A stretch of DNA of 64,000 bases, taken from contig JAILZY010000006.1 in the NCBI GenBank assembly GCA_023512255.1, positions 1 to 64,000 of the forward strand, in the 5' to 3' direction. The translations under genes were made by a program, and so were the position numbers. The notes under the pieces are model-generated. The model had not been told where the DNA came from and did not search any database. It saw only the letters and a list, made by a program, of their open reading frames with translations. Below, in pieces: positions 1 through 7,246 of the stretch (position 1 is the stretch's first letter; every line of letters begins with the position of its first letter). This stretch comes from a bacterium (GTDB taxonomy: Bacteria; SZUA-182; DTGQ01).

Positions 1-94
1 GTAACTTTCTTCTCTCTTTATTTTCTCTCCTCCCCTTTATATTTTCAACATTATTTTTTCAACATGGGGAACATCTGATGAGGAATTAAAATGG

Positions 95-123
95 TTGACA
101 AATTTTTGGCTATTTGGTAATAT
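95..123 (+). promoter_or_regulatory. Sigma-70-type promoter of the ArsR operon
   Basis: TTGACA at 95-100 and TAATAT at 118-123 are separated by exactly 17 bases, close to the sigma-70 consensus. An inverted repeat TTGGC (106-110) / GCCAA (125-129) brackets the -10 element and could be part of an operator. The only gene downstream on this strand is the ArsR-type regulator at 203. Confidence 0.7.
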
Positions 124-158
124 TGCCAACTATAAGATGATTTTTCAAATATAAAAAA

Positions 159-178
159 ATGATTTCATTTATAATCAT
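159..178. promoter_or_regulatory. Candidate ArsR operator (inverted repeat)
   Basis: ATGATT (159-164) and AATCAT (173-178) form a 6-8-6 inverted repeat between the promoter and the regulator start. ArsR/SmtB repressors typically bind imperfect inverted repeats of this spacing, so autoregulation is likely. The assignment rests only on position and symmetry. Confidence 0.4.
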
Positions 179-202
179 GTATGATCTTGAAGGGGGTTTT
201 CA

Positions 203-553
203 GTGGACGCCAAGATGAAAGCGCGATACGAAGCCAGGGCCAGGGTGATCAAGGCCTTAGCTCATCCAAGCCGACTTTTTATTGTGGATGAGCTCTCACG
301 TGGAGAAAAATGTGTATGCGAGCTGACTGAAAAAATCGGCTCGGATATATCTACGGTCTCAAAACACCTGTCTGTATTGAAAGCTGCGGGTTTGATTCAG
401 GACAAAAAATGCGGCACTCAGATATATTATCGACTAAGGAAACCATGTATTATGGAATTTTTTGCCTGCATAGAGTTGGTGATCGAATCTACTGCCAGGG
501 AACAACTGGAGCTGGTGGAGCTAGAAGTATCCGACCAGAATAAAGTATTATAA
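203..553 (+). CDS. ArsR/SmtB-family metal(loid)-responsive repressor
   Basis: This 116-residue winged-helix repressor is predicted to bind operator DNA and release it on binding a soft metal or metalloid. The family core is visible: ALAHPSRL near residues 18-25, then the recognition helix in DISTVSKHLSVLKAAGLI (about 48-65). A CVC pair at 37-39 sits at the alpha-3 position where ArsR/SmtB proteins coordinate ligands, and further cysteines lie at 70, 82 and 89. The GTG start at 203 has an AGGGGG ribosome site 7 bases upstream; an in-frame ATG at 215 is the alternative. As first gene of the operon it probably controls the thioredoxin, DGC, ArsF/ArsG and permease genes that follow. The actual inducer cannot be read from sequence. 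Confidence 0.9.
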   Translation: MDAKMKARYEARARVIKALAHPSRLFIVDELSRGEKCVCELTEKIGSDISTVSKHLSVLKAAGLIQDKKCGTQIYYRLRKPCIMEFFACIELVIESTAREQLELVELEVSDQNKVL

Positions 554-594
554 TCTTTAGATTAACCCTTATATTAATGAGGAGGCAAACAGAG

Positions 595-834
595 ATGAGC
601 GTGAAAAAGATTCAGATCCTGGGCACGGGTTGTCCAAAGTGCAAAAAGCTGGCCGAGAGTGCCGAAGTGGCCGCCAAAGAGCTTGGTCTTGAGTATGAAC
701 TTGAAAAAGTTACTGATATTGCAGCTATTATGGGCTTTGGGGTAATGATGACCCCTGCTTTGGCCGTAAATGGCCAGGTTAAAGTAGCTGGCCGGGTGCC
801 CTCGGTTGATGAGATTAAAAAAATGCTGGCTTAA
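595..834 (+). CDS. Small thioredoxin-like CxxC redox protein
   Basis: This 79-residue thioredoxin fold resembles the minimal 'redox-active disulfide protein 2' (MTH895-like) family. CPKC at residues 13-16 is the redox pair, followed by the cis-Pro region in MMTPALAVNGQVK, where NGQVKVAGRVPS is typical of the group. The ATG at 595 is chosen because GAGGAGG lies just upstream; an upstream in-frame ATG at 577 would overlap that ribosome site. Such proteins often sit beside ArsR regulators and permeases of the ArsP type. It likely supplies or accepts electrons in thiol exchange, possibly with the ArsF/ArsG-like pair downstream, but its partner is not known. Confidence 0.85.
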   Translation: MSVKKIQILGTGCPKCKKLAESAEVAAKELGLEYELEKVTDIAAIMGFGVMMTPALAVNGQVKVAGRVPSVDEIKKMLA

Positions 835-906
835 GCTTTACTCCTCAAGGAATTAATCTGCGAGTAAATCGCTACTAAGTCTTTAGAAGATAAGGATTAA
901 TAAACT

Positions 907-1125
907 ATGCCGATGTTAGAAATTACCCGGAAAGTATTAACCTTGGAGCCTGAGGATGTGATAGAACTAGAGCGGATCATAACCGATGAGGACAAGGAGG
1001 GTGCGTATCTATTCCTAAAAAAGTGTATTGAGCGAAAGCTTCTCTCATCCCAGGAGAATAAACTGAAGTGCCACCTTGATGGAGAAGTCGATCCGCAGGG
1101 CTCATTTGCCGCCAAGCAAAAGTAA
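907..1125 (+). CDS. Small conserved-looking protein of unknown function
   Basis: A 72-residue acidic then basic protein with no signal peptide or membrane segment and a single cysteine. I do not recognise the family. It starts MPMLEITRKVLTLEPEDVIE, has a predicted helical middle, and ends in a polar tail. It is co-directional with the thioredoxin (72 bases upstream) and the DGC protein (83 bases downstream), so it probably belongs to the operon. No strong ribosome site precedes it (only GATAAGGATTA). An antisense frame of equal length over the same bases looks like a shadow, because it has no operon context. Confidence 0.55.
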   Translation: MPMLEITRKVLTLEPEDVIELERIITDEDKEGAYLFLKKCIERKLLSSQENKLKCHLDGEVDPQGSFAAKQK

Positions 1126-1129
1126 AAAG

Positions 1130-1176
1130 AGAGTAACTGTGATGATTAAGCTAAGAGTAACCATGATGATCAAGCT
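1130..1176 (+). repeat. Imperfect 23-bp direct repeat after a stop codon
   Basis: Copies at 1130-1152 and 1154-1176 match at 20 of 23 positions. The pair lies just after the stop at 1123-1125 and before the DGC gene. It is one example of the stop-proximal duplications seen through the window. Confidence 0.75.
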
Positions 1177-1208
1177 ATAAAAATGATCACAAGGAGGAGG
1201 ATATATCT

Positions 1209-1592
1209 ATGGCTAACGATAACAATTCTTCCTGTGCTTGTAGCTCTGCACCGAAGCTGATTTTCCCCTGCTCAGGGGCTTCTGATACTGGTGAGATTAC
1301 TGACCGGGCTGCCCGCAAATTGACTAAGGAGGGGGCGGGCAAGATGTTCTGTCTGGCGGGGATAGGAGGCCGGGTGAGTGGAATCATGGCCTCAACTCAA
1401 TCTGCAGCTAAGATTTTAGTCATTGACGGCTGCCCGCTCCATTGTGCTCGAAAAACGCTTGAGGAGGCTGGCTTTATGGAATTTGAGCACCTTCGCCTTG
1501 CAGACCTTGGCCTTGAAAAAGGCAAATCGCCTGTCTGTGATGAGTGGATTGAGAAGGTCGCGGCCCAAGGACGCTCCTTTCTTAATGGCTAA
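1209..1592 (+). CDS. DGC-domain protein, predicted zinc binding (copy 1)
   Basis: A 127-residue protein of the DGC family (PF08859, named for its Asp-Gly-Cys motif), annotated in databases as putative zinc-binding. The diagnostic cysteines are present: PCSG (Cys21), Cys48, and IDGCPLHCA (Cys75, Cys79). An extra N-terminal CAC pair (9, 11) is unique to this copy. A strong AAGGAGGAGG ribosome site supports the ATG. Three more DGC domains lie on the opposite strand at 6363-8111, which links the two halves of the locus. No catalytic role has been established for the family; metal or persulfide handling is plausible from the cysteine set but is inference. Confidence 0.85.
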   Translation: MANDNNSSCACSSAPKLIFPCSGASDTGEITDRAARKLTKEGAGKMFCLAGIGGRVSGIMASTQSAAKILVIDGCPLHCARKTLEEAGFMEFEHLRLADLGLEKGKSPVCDEWIEKVAAQGRSFLNG

Positions 1593-1686
1593 TCAGTTAA
1601 TGACTAACTGACTAATCTAAATTGAAACATTCAAGAATTGAAACATCCAAAAGAAAAATATTGCAAGATCTTCAAGGGAGAGAATT

Positions 1687-2292
1687 ATGAAACCGAAATT
1701 GACTATTTTGATTACTTTTTTTATTACCTTGAGTTTGGTTGCTTTGAGTGTGATTTTTAATGTTTCGAGGCTGTCTGCGGCCCAAGGGGCATCTCGGGTG
1801 CAGGCTGGAGCAAAACAATCGGTTTCGTCTCAGGCAGCCAAGGCAGCGGCAAGTCGGCCAATCGCATCAAAAGAACAGCAATCGAAAGAACAGCGGACGA
1901 CCGCTGGCCCCAAAGAGCGCAGCTTGGCAGAGACTCCGTCCAAATTATCTCACAAGGTCATAGCCTACTATTTTCACGGGAAATTTCGCTGCCCATCCTG
2001 CAAGAAGATTGAGGCTTACGCCAAGGAGGCAATTGAGGGCCAGGGTGGTTTTGCCGATCTCATCAAAAGTGGCCATCTGGAGTGGCGGATAGTCAATGTG
2101 GAAGAGCCTGGCAATGAGCACTTTATCAAAGACTTTCAGCTCTATACTAGATCATTGGTCATCGTTGATATTCGAGGTGGAGAGCAGAAACAGTGGAAGA
2201 ATCTAGCCAAGGTCTGGGAGCTTTTCTACGATAAGGAAGCCTTTATCAACTATGTTCGTGATGAAATTAAAGCTTACCTGGGGAGGAGCTGA
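1687..2292 (+). CDS. ArsF-like exported thioredoxin-fold protein
   Basis: This 201-residue protein resembles the family annotated as 'nitrophenyl compound nitroreductase subunit ArsF'. It has an N-terminal signal or anchor (about residues 5-27), a low-complexity Ala/Ser/Gln/Lys linker to about 88, and a thioredoxin-like domain starting VIAYYFHGKF with CPSC at 102-105. It overlaps the ArsG-like gene by one base (TGATG), implying translational coupling. In the ArsEFG system described for aromatic arsenicals, ArsF and ArsG act together, and the same gene pair recurs beside ArsR and ArsP-type permeases. The linker places the redox domain outside the membrane. The substrate in this organism is unproven. 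Confidence 0.75.
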   Translation: MKPKLTILITFFITLSLVALSVIFNVSRLSAAQGASRVQAGAKQSVSSQAAKAAASRPIASKEQQSKEQRTTAGPKERSLAETPSKLSHKVIAYYFHGKFRCPSCKKIEAYAKEAIEGQGGFADLIKSGHLEWRIVNVEEPGNEHFIKDFQLYTRSLVIVDIRGGEQKQWKNLAKVWELFYDKEAFINYVRDEIKAYLGRS

Positions 2293-2984
2293 TGAAAGAG
2301 CTTCTTTTTGGAGCAATTTCAGCCCTCTGGCTTGGGATTCTGACCTCAATTAGTCCCTGCCCTTTGGCCACGAATATTGCCGCTATCTCTTTTATTGGCA
2401 ATCGGCTAAGTAGCGGCCGGCGGGTGATCTGGTCAGGGTTTTTGTATACTGTTGGCAGGATGATCGCCTATCTTGCTTTGGGGATCGTCACTGTGGCTGG
2501 CATCATGTCTATTCCTGGCGTAGCCAATTTTTTGCAGCAGTATATGAACAAGCTTCTTGGGCCGATCCTGATTATCGTCGGCCTGATTTTACTTGAGCTA
2601 ATCAGGATCAACCTCACAGGATGGTCATCATCGACTGAGAGGGCACAAAAGACTGCCGAAAGAGGCGGCATTTTGGGTGCAGGATTGCTTGGAATGTTCT
2701 TTGCTCTCTCTTTTTGCCCCATCTCGGCAGCTCTCTTCTTTGGAAGCCTAATTCCGCTTTCGGTGAGGCATAATTCGATGATGATCCTACCCTCGCTCTA
2801 TGGGCTTGGAACCGGCATTCCGGTCATGCTATTTGCCATCCTGATTGCTGTGGGCACTAGGGCTGTGGGCAAGGCCTTCAACATGTTGACCAAAATCGAG
2901 TGGTGGGCACGGCGAATCACCGGCATCATTTTCATCGCGGTTGGGATATATTATTCCCTGGTATACCTATTTGGGGTATTGTAG
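2292..2984 (+). CDS. ArsG-like / CcdA-type transmembrane protein
   Basis: A 230-residue polytopic membrane protein of the DsbD/CcdA-like superfamily, closest to the 'aromatic aminobenzylarsenical efflux permease ArsG' group. About six hydrophobic segments are visible. Two cysteine-proline motifs in membrane-flanking positions, ISPCP (near residue 22) and SFCP (near 140), are the hallmark pair that shuttles electrons across the membrane in CcdA proteins. It is coupled by a one-base overlap to the ArsF-like gene. I infer that it passes reducing power to the exported CPSC domain of that protein. A role as an exporter, as the database name implies, is the alternative. Confidence 0.75.
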   Translation: MKELLFGAISALWLGILTSISPCPLATNIAAISFIGNRLSSGRRVIWSGFLYTVGRMIAYLALGIVTVAGIMSIPGVANFLQQYMNKLLGPILIIVGLILLELIRINLTGWSSSTERAQKTAERGGILGAGLLGMFFALSFCPISAALFFGSLIPLSVRHNSMMILPSLYGLGTGIPVMLFAILIAVGTRAVGKAFNMLTKIEWWARRITGIIFIAVGIYYSLVYLFGVL

Positions 2985-3005
2985 AAGAAGGAGTAGGATA
3001 AAGAT

Positions 3006-4295
3006 ATGGACTGGAGAAAGGAATGGAAACCTCTTGTTCTAATAGTAGCTTTATTTCTTGGTTTTTTCTATCTTCCAGTAGGAGCAGAGCGGTTTGATCG
3101 GGCGATCATGGAAGCGCTCTATCTGGCTAAATGGTATGCCAGAGAGCATGTATTGTTATGTCTTGTGCCGGCTTTTTTTATCGCTGGAGCGATAGGAGTT
3201 TTTGTCAGTCAAGCCTCGGTCATGAAATATTTAGGGGCCAGGGCCAATAAGGTGCTAGCCTACGGGGTTGCCTCTATTTCTGGAACTGTTTTGGCTGTCT
3301 GCTCCTGTACGGTACTGCCTCTGTTTGCAGGGATATACAATATGGGAGCAGGGATTGGTCCGGCCACGGCTTTTCTATATTCAGGGCCAGCCATCAATGT
3401 GTTGGCTATTATCTTGACAGCCCGGGTTCTTGGCCTTGAGCTTGGAATAGCCCGAGCCGTTGGAGCTGTTCTATTTAGTGTGGTTATTGGTCTTTGCATG
3501 CATTTTATTTTCCGCAAAGAAGAGCTGGCTAAGGCTAGTGCCCAGGCCGCTATGCCTGATCCTGAGGTGTCAAGACCCCTTTGGCAAAACACCGCCTGGT
3601 TTGCCAGTATGGTGGCTATTTTGGTCTTTGCCAACTGGGGCAAGCCAGCCGTGGCCAGCGGCCTGTGGCAGACTATCTATTCGCTCAAATGGACCATCAC
3701 CTCTATCTGTGCTCTCATCTTTAGTCTGATGCTTATCGGCTGGTTCCATATGGACTGGCTAAAGGTATTGTTAGCTTCAGCCGCGGTGGTTATCTTGGCC
3801 TTTGTTTTCCCCACCGAGCCGATGATTCCCTTTGCTGCTGGAGCCATTGGATTATCAGCCATTACCAGTACTGATCATGGTGAGATGGGTGAATGGTTCA
3901 GTGCAACCTGGGGATTTGCCAAGCAGATCTTGCCTCTTCTTCTATTTGGGGTCCTGATTGCCGGTGTTTTGCTCGGCCGGCCAGGCCAGGAAGGTTTTAT
4001 TCCTTCCACCTGGATCAGCAGATCTGTAGGGGGAAATTCGCTATGGGCTAATTTCTTTGCCTCTATAGTAGGAGCATTTATGTACTTCGCTACCCTAACT
4101 GAGGTTCCGATCCTACAAGGCCTTATCGGCAGTGGGATGGGTAAGGGACCGGCTCTGGCTCTTCTTCTGGCTGGACCAGCCCTATCGCTTCCCTCTATGC
4201 TGGTCATCCGAAGCATTATGGGAACTAAGAAAACAGTGGTTTTTGTTTCCCTGGTGGTCATTATGGCTACAATCACCGGAATGATCTATGGATAA
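3006..4295 (+). CDS. ArsP-type polytopic permease
   Basis: A 429-residue permease of the ArsP / SO_0444-like family (DUF318), with about ten transmembrane segments. The characteristic cysteine cluster VCSCTVLPLF is near residues 98-107, followed by GAGIGPATAFLYSGPAINVLA, a signature of the family. A second inverted half has LLAGPALSLPSMLVIRSIMG near the C-terminus. ArsP members export trivalent organoarsenicals, and SO_0444-type members have been linked to metal efflux. AGGAGTAGGATAAAG precedes the ATG, 21 bases after the ArsG-like gene. With ArsR at the head of the operon, efflux of an organometalloid or thiophilic metal is the likeliest role. Confidence 0.85.
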   Translation: MDWRKEWKPLVLIVALFLGFFYLPVGAERFDRAIMEALYLAKWYAREHVLLCLVPAFFIAGAIGVFVSQASVMKYLGARANKVLAYGVASISGTVLAVCSCTVLPLFAGIYNMGAGIGPATAFLYSGPAINVLAIILTARVLGLELGIARAVGAVLFSVVIGLCMHFIFRKEELAKASAQAAMPDPEVSRPLWQNTAWFASMVAILVFANWGKPAVASGLWQTIYSLKWTITSICALIFSLMLIGWFHMDWLKVLLASAAVVILAFVFPTEPMIPFAAGAIGLSAITSTDHGEMGEWFSATWGFAKQILPLLLFGVLIAGVLLGRPGQEGFIPSTWISRSVGGNSLWANFFASIVGAFMYFATLTEVPILQGLIGSGMGKGPALALLLAGPALSLPSMLVIRSIMGTKKTVVFVSLVVIMATITGMIYG

Positions 4296-4394
4296 ATTTT
4301 TGGCTGAAGCGGGGCGAATTACAAGCTATTAAGATTCTTGGGGAAATGCTTGCTCAAAACCAGAAGGTCATAATTGGGAGGGGTGAGAAAAAGC

Positions 4395-5483
4395 ATGCAA
4401 GAGCATCAGGGTGCTAATCAAGGTATTGCTCAGAGTATTTATCAAAGTCATAGCAAAAAGCTACAATGGCAAAACTTAACCTTAAATATTCTGGGAGGTC
4501 AGGCGATCCTAATTGCTTATATTGGGTTGAAGGCCGGGCTGTTTCAGGCCATTGACCAAGCCTATCCATCTGGAATTGATGAGCTTTCTTTGGCTAAAAA
4601 ACTTGGATTTGCGCCACGATATGTTCAAGTATGGTGTCAAGCTGCCTACGCTTTTAAACTCCTTGAGTTAGATGAGTACGGTAACTATCGGCTTGTGCCT
4701 AATATGGCCTCTTTGCTCTTAGATACTGACGATCCTTTGTATATGGGCAGTCGTATTAGATTTTTTGCCTCTCTCTATGAAGATTATCAGTTCTTTCTCC
4801 AGCATCTTCAATCAGGTAGTATCGTTCCAAGGGAGAGCAGTAAATCTTCTTTAGACGTTATTTACGAAATGACTAGACTTGATTTTAAAATGATTACCGA
4901 GATGGTTTTGCCGCAAGCTGATAAAATTGTCTCTAGGCTGGATGAGCACGGGGGCGTCATACTAGATATCGGAGTGGGGGTAGGATGTTCTTTAATCCAT
5001 TATGCAAGACGATTTCCAAAGGCTCATATCGTCGGTATTGATATTGACCCTTCGGCAGTGAAACAGAGTCAGCAAGCCATTGCCGAAGCCGGCCTTGCCA
5101 ACCAAATTACTGTCCGTCAGGATGATGCCAATTTGTTAAAAGAAGAATGTGTCTATGATTTGATTATCATGAATCTTGTCTTACATGAGACAGGCGGCTC
5201 GTCATCAGAATATCGCAACGTATTACGCCGGGTTCGTCAGGCTCTCAAGCCTGGAGGAGTAGTGGTTGTCTGTGAGCTGCCCTATCCTGACTCAGTGACT
5301 GAATACCGCAATAAGCCATTATTTCAAATGTTGGCTGGCTTGCAGATCCACGAGGTTTTGTCAGGCGGCGGCAAAATCACCATGGGAGAGCTGCGCAATC
5401 TGCTTGAGAGCACAGGTTTTTCTAATATGCGGATCGCTGATCAGCCGATTCCCTATCGATTTGTAATGATGGCGGAAAAGTAG
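4395..5483 (+). CDS. SAM-dependent methyltransferase with winged-helix dimerisation domain
   Basis: A protein of about 362 residues with the architecture of acetylserotonin/hydroxyneurosporene O-methyltransferases: an N-terminal winged-helix dimerisation region (roughly 20-110) and a class I Rossmann domain from about 185. The SAM site reads ILDIGVGVGCSLIH, followed by GIDIDPSAV. The ATG at 4395 is preferred because GGGAGGGGTG lies 7 bases upstream; a TTG at 4374 would overlap that ribosome site. It lies 79 bases after the permease stop. No substrate can be assigned. The context (ArsP-type permease, DGC proteins, lipoyl carrier) leaves open methylation of a metalloid or of a sulfur compound. 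It lacks the Cys arrangement of ArsM. Confidence 0.8.
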   Translation: MQEHQGANQGIAQSIYQSHSKKLQWQNLTLNILGGQAILIAYIGLKAGLFQAIDQAYPSGIDELSLAKKLGFAPRYVQVWCQAAYAFKLLELDEYGNYRLVPNMASLLLDTDDPLYMGSRIRFFASLYEDYQFFLQHLQSGSIVPRESSKSSLDVIYEMTRLDFKMITEMVLPQADKIVSRLDEHGGVILDIGVGVGCSLIHYARRFPKAHIVGIDIDPSAVKQSQQAIAEAGLANQITVRQDDANLLKEECVYDLIIMNLVLHETGGSSSEYRNVLRRVRQALKPGGVVVVCELPYPDSVTEYRNKPLFQMLAGLQIHEVLSGGGKITMGELRNLLESTGFSNMRIADQPIPYRFVMMAEK

Positions 5484-5501
5484 GATTTAGGGATTATCCC
5501 G

Positions 5502-5530
5502 AAAGTTTGCACGATTAAAGTTTGCACGAT
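5502..5530 (+). repeat. 14-bp direct repeat before the lipoate ligase
   Basis: AAAGTTTGCACGAT occurs at 5502-5515 and again at 5517-5530, perfectly matched and one base apart. The second copy sits immediately upstream of the ribosome-binding region of the lipoate ligase gene, so the duplication may have altered its 5' end. Confidence 0.85.
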
Positions 5531-6295
5531 CGAGGTGTTTGTGAGATTCTGATCTTTATTATTCATAATGATAATATCAATCCCTATTTCAACCTATCGC
5601 TTGAGGAATACCTTTTTCGACAGTTTAATAATGACTGCTTTATGCTCTGGCAAAACTCCCGCTGTGTAGTAGTGGGGAGGAATCAGTATACTCTGGCTGA
5701 GATTAATCTTGACTACATAAAAGCGCATGATATTCCGGTAGTAAGAAGACTTTCAGGCGGGGGGGCGGTTTTTCATGACCTTGGAAACCTTAACTATACC
5801 TTTATTGTTACTGTTCATGATTGGCAGAAGAGCTCCAGCTTTGAAAAATTCACGACTCCTATCCTCAATGTGCTGCACAGGCTCTCCATAAGAGCAGAGA
5901 GATCAAAAAGAAATGACTTAACGATTGATGGGAAAAAGTTTTCAGGCACTGCCCAATATCGACATAGAAATAGGCTACTTCACCACGGAACCCTGCTTTT
6001 TTCATCGAATCTAGTTGACCTCTCTTCTACCTTGACAGCCGATCCGTCGCGGTTTCAGGGAAGAGGTATAAGGTCAACTATCAGCCAGGTAACCAATATT
6101 AGGGATTATATTCCAGGGGAGTTAACGCTTGCTCAATTCCGCGACCTGATTATGGAGCAGGTCAGGGAAGTATATAAAGATTCATGCCTCTATACCCTAA
6201 CGGATCATGACCTTAGCCAGATTCATAAACTGATGGAAGAAAAGTATTCCACTTGGGAATGGAATTTCGGCATATCACCGCTGGTGGGTGGGTAG
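5522..6295 (+). CDS. lplA: Lipoate-protein ligase A family, unusual 5' end
   Basis: This ligase activates lipoate with ATP and attaches it to a lysine of a lipoyl domain. The family motifs are clear: RRLSGGGAVFHDLGNLNYTF (about residues 76-95) and the catalytic lysine in NDLTIDGKKFSGTAQ. The 5' end is odd. The long frame can open only at a TTG (5522) lacking a ribosome site. GAGGTG at 5532-5537 instead points to a GTG at 5541 that reads Met-Arg-Phe and then hits TGA. Removing the two bases 5550-5551 would join Met-Arg-Phe to IFIIHNDN, giving a normal LplA N-terminus. An ATT or CTG start at 5546/5549 is the alternative. The body of the gene is intact. Its likely substrate is the lipoyl domain encoded at 7239-8111. 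Confidence 0.85.
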   Translation: MHDRGVCEILIFIIHNDNINPYFNLSLEEYLFRQFNNDCFMLWQNSRCVVVGRNQYTLAEINLDYIKAHDIPVVRRLSGGGAVFHDLGNLNYTFIVTVHDWQKSSSFEKFTTPILNVLHRLSIRAERSKRNDLTIDGKKFSGTAQYRHRNRLLHHGTLLFSSNLVDLSSTLTADPSRFQGRGIRSTISQVTNIRDYIPGELTLAQFRDLIMEQVREVYKDSCLYTLTDHDLSQIHKLMEEKYSTWEWNFGISPLVGG

Positions 6296-6362
6296 GGGGA
6301 TCAGAAGGTCAGGGAAAATATCAAGCTCCTTAAATTCTGCCCCCTTTTTTGCTAATTCAAGC

Positions 6363-6839
6363 TCAGCCTCCACATTGGCAGCCGCAGCCGCTAGCCGGTG
6401 TCTTCCCTGATTTTATCAGAGTATTTACATAATCCGTAAATACCTTTTCAAATTTTGTCTTTATTTCCTGAGCGACTTTGGTAATCATCTCTCGCTGTTC
6501 ATCGGTTAGATTTCTGGTCGAGAGAGCTGGCGATTCGGCTATTTCCTTTCCTATGATCTCAGAAACATCGAGAGCATCGCTCACCTGGCCGCTATATTTT
6601 TCAGTTGCTCTCTTTGCACAAAGCTTATCGCAGCCATCTACGGTTATGGTTGGGTAGGCATTGGCAAACATCCGCTCCTGCTCTCCACCTGCTAAAAAGA
6701 GCGGCAAGCAAATAGTAACTGTTTTGTCAGGATAAATTTCATCAATCATTTTTCTGGTAGCGAGCCGTGATATGGTCCCGCCAAGACAATTTTCTCCACT
6801 GCATGAGACAACACCTATCTTGATCACTCCCTCTGGCAT
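6363..6839 (-). CDS. DGC-domain protein with Cys-rich tail (copy 4)
   Basis: A 158-residue DGC-family protein (PF08859). Conserved cysteines are VSCSG (13), VTICLP (44) and VDGCDKLCAKR (70, 74). It differs from the other copies by a longer C-terminal half ending SGCGCQCGG, a Cys-rich tail that could bind or deliver a metal. It is the last gene of the leftward operon, with the start only two bases from the stop of the upstream DGC gene. Function is unknown; the domain name reflects a predicted zinc site. The adjacent convergent lipoate ligase ends 67 bases away. Confidence 0.85.
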   Translation of the reverse strand: MPEGVIKIGVVSCSGENCLGGTISRLATRKMIDEIYPDKTVTICLPLFLAGGEQERMFANAYPTITVDGCDKLCAKRATEKYSGQVSDALDVSEIIGKEIAESPALSTRNLTDEQREMITKVAQEIKTKFEKVFTDYVNTLIKSGKTPASGCGCQCGG

Positions 6840-6841
6840 AG

Positions 6842-7246
6842 TTATTCTTCCTCCTTAGCCAGTTTTTTAACTTTGGCTGCAATCCGTTCAGCTATCTCAT
6901 CCACAATCTGCCATCCTTCTTCGGTTAGCTCGGTTGCTGTACCTGGTTTTGCCCCTTTGTACTCTTTCATGATATCAATCATTTTCATCTTGTCTACCAC
7001 TATTCCTCCTGCCATTTCAACATTTTTAGCCGCACACATAGCTGGGCAGCCATCAAGGGTTATGCAGTTTTTCCCTTCTATCTTCTCCCTGGCCTCCTGA
7101 TCTCCAGTAACCAGATAAGCAAGACACATAGTTTCGCACTCTTGTGGACGTAAGTTTTGAGTAACTCTCAATGCACTCTCTCTGGCCAAAAGCCCATAGA
7201 CCTTACCCATCCCACTGCAGGGAATAACTTTAATTTTACTAAACAT
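6842..7246 (-). CDS. DGC-domain protein (copy 3)
   Basis: A 134-residue DGC-family protein with IPCSG (Cys10), Cys37, Cys41, Cys61 and LDGCPAMCAAK (Cys67, Cys71). Its start overlaps the 3' end of the DGC-GcvH fusion gene by eight bases, so translation is probably coupled and the proteins may form a complex. No signal peptide or membrane segment is seen, so it should be cytoplasmic. Its divergence from the flanking copies suggests distinct subunits and not a recent gene duplication. Confidence 0.85.
   Translation of the reverse strand: MFSKIKVIPCSGMGKVYGLLARESALRVTQNLRPQECETMCLAYLVTGDQEAREKIEGKNCITLDGCPAMCAAKNVEMAGGIVVDKMKMIDIMKEYKGAKPGTATELTEEGWQIVDEIAERIAAKVKKLAKEEE

Noticed and set aside
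897-1115. Minus-strand frame opposite the small gene at 907-1125
   Set aside because: Equal in length but lacks ribosome site and operon context. The plus-strand frame is preferred.
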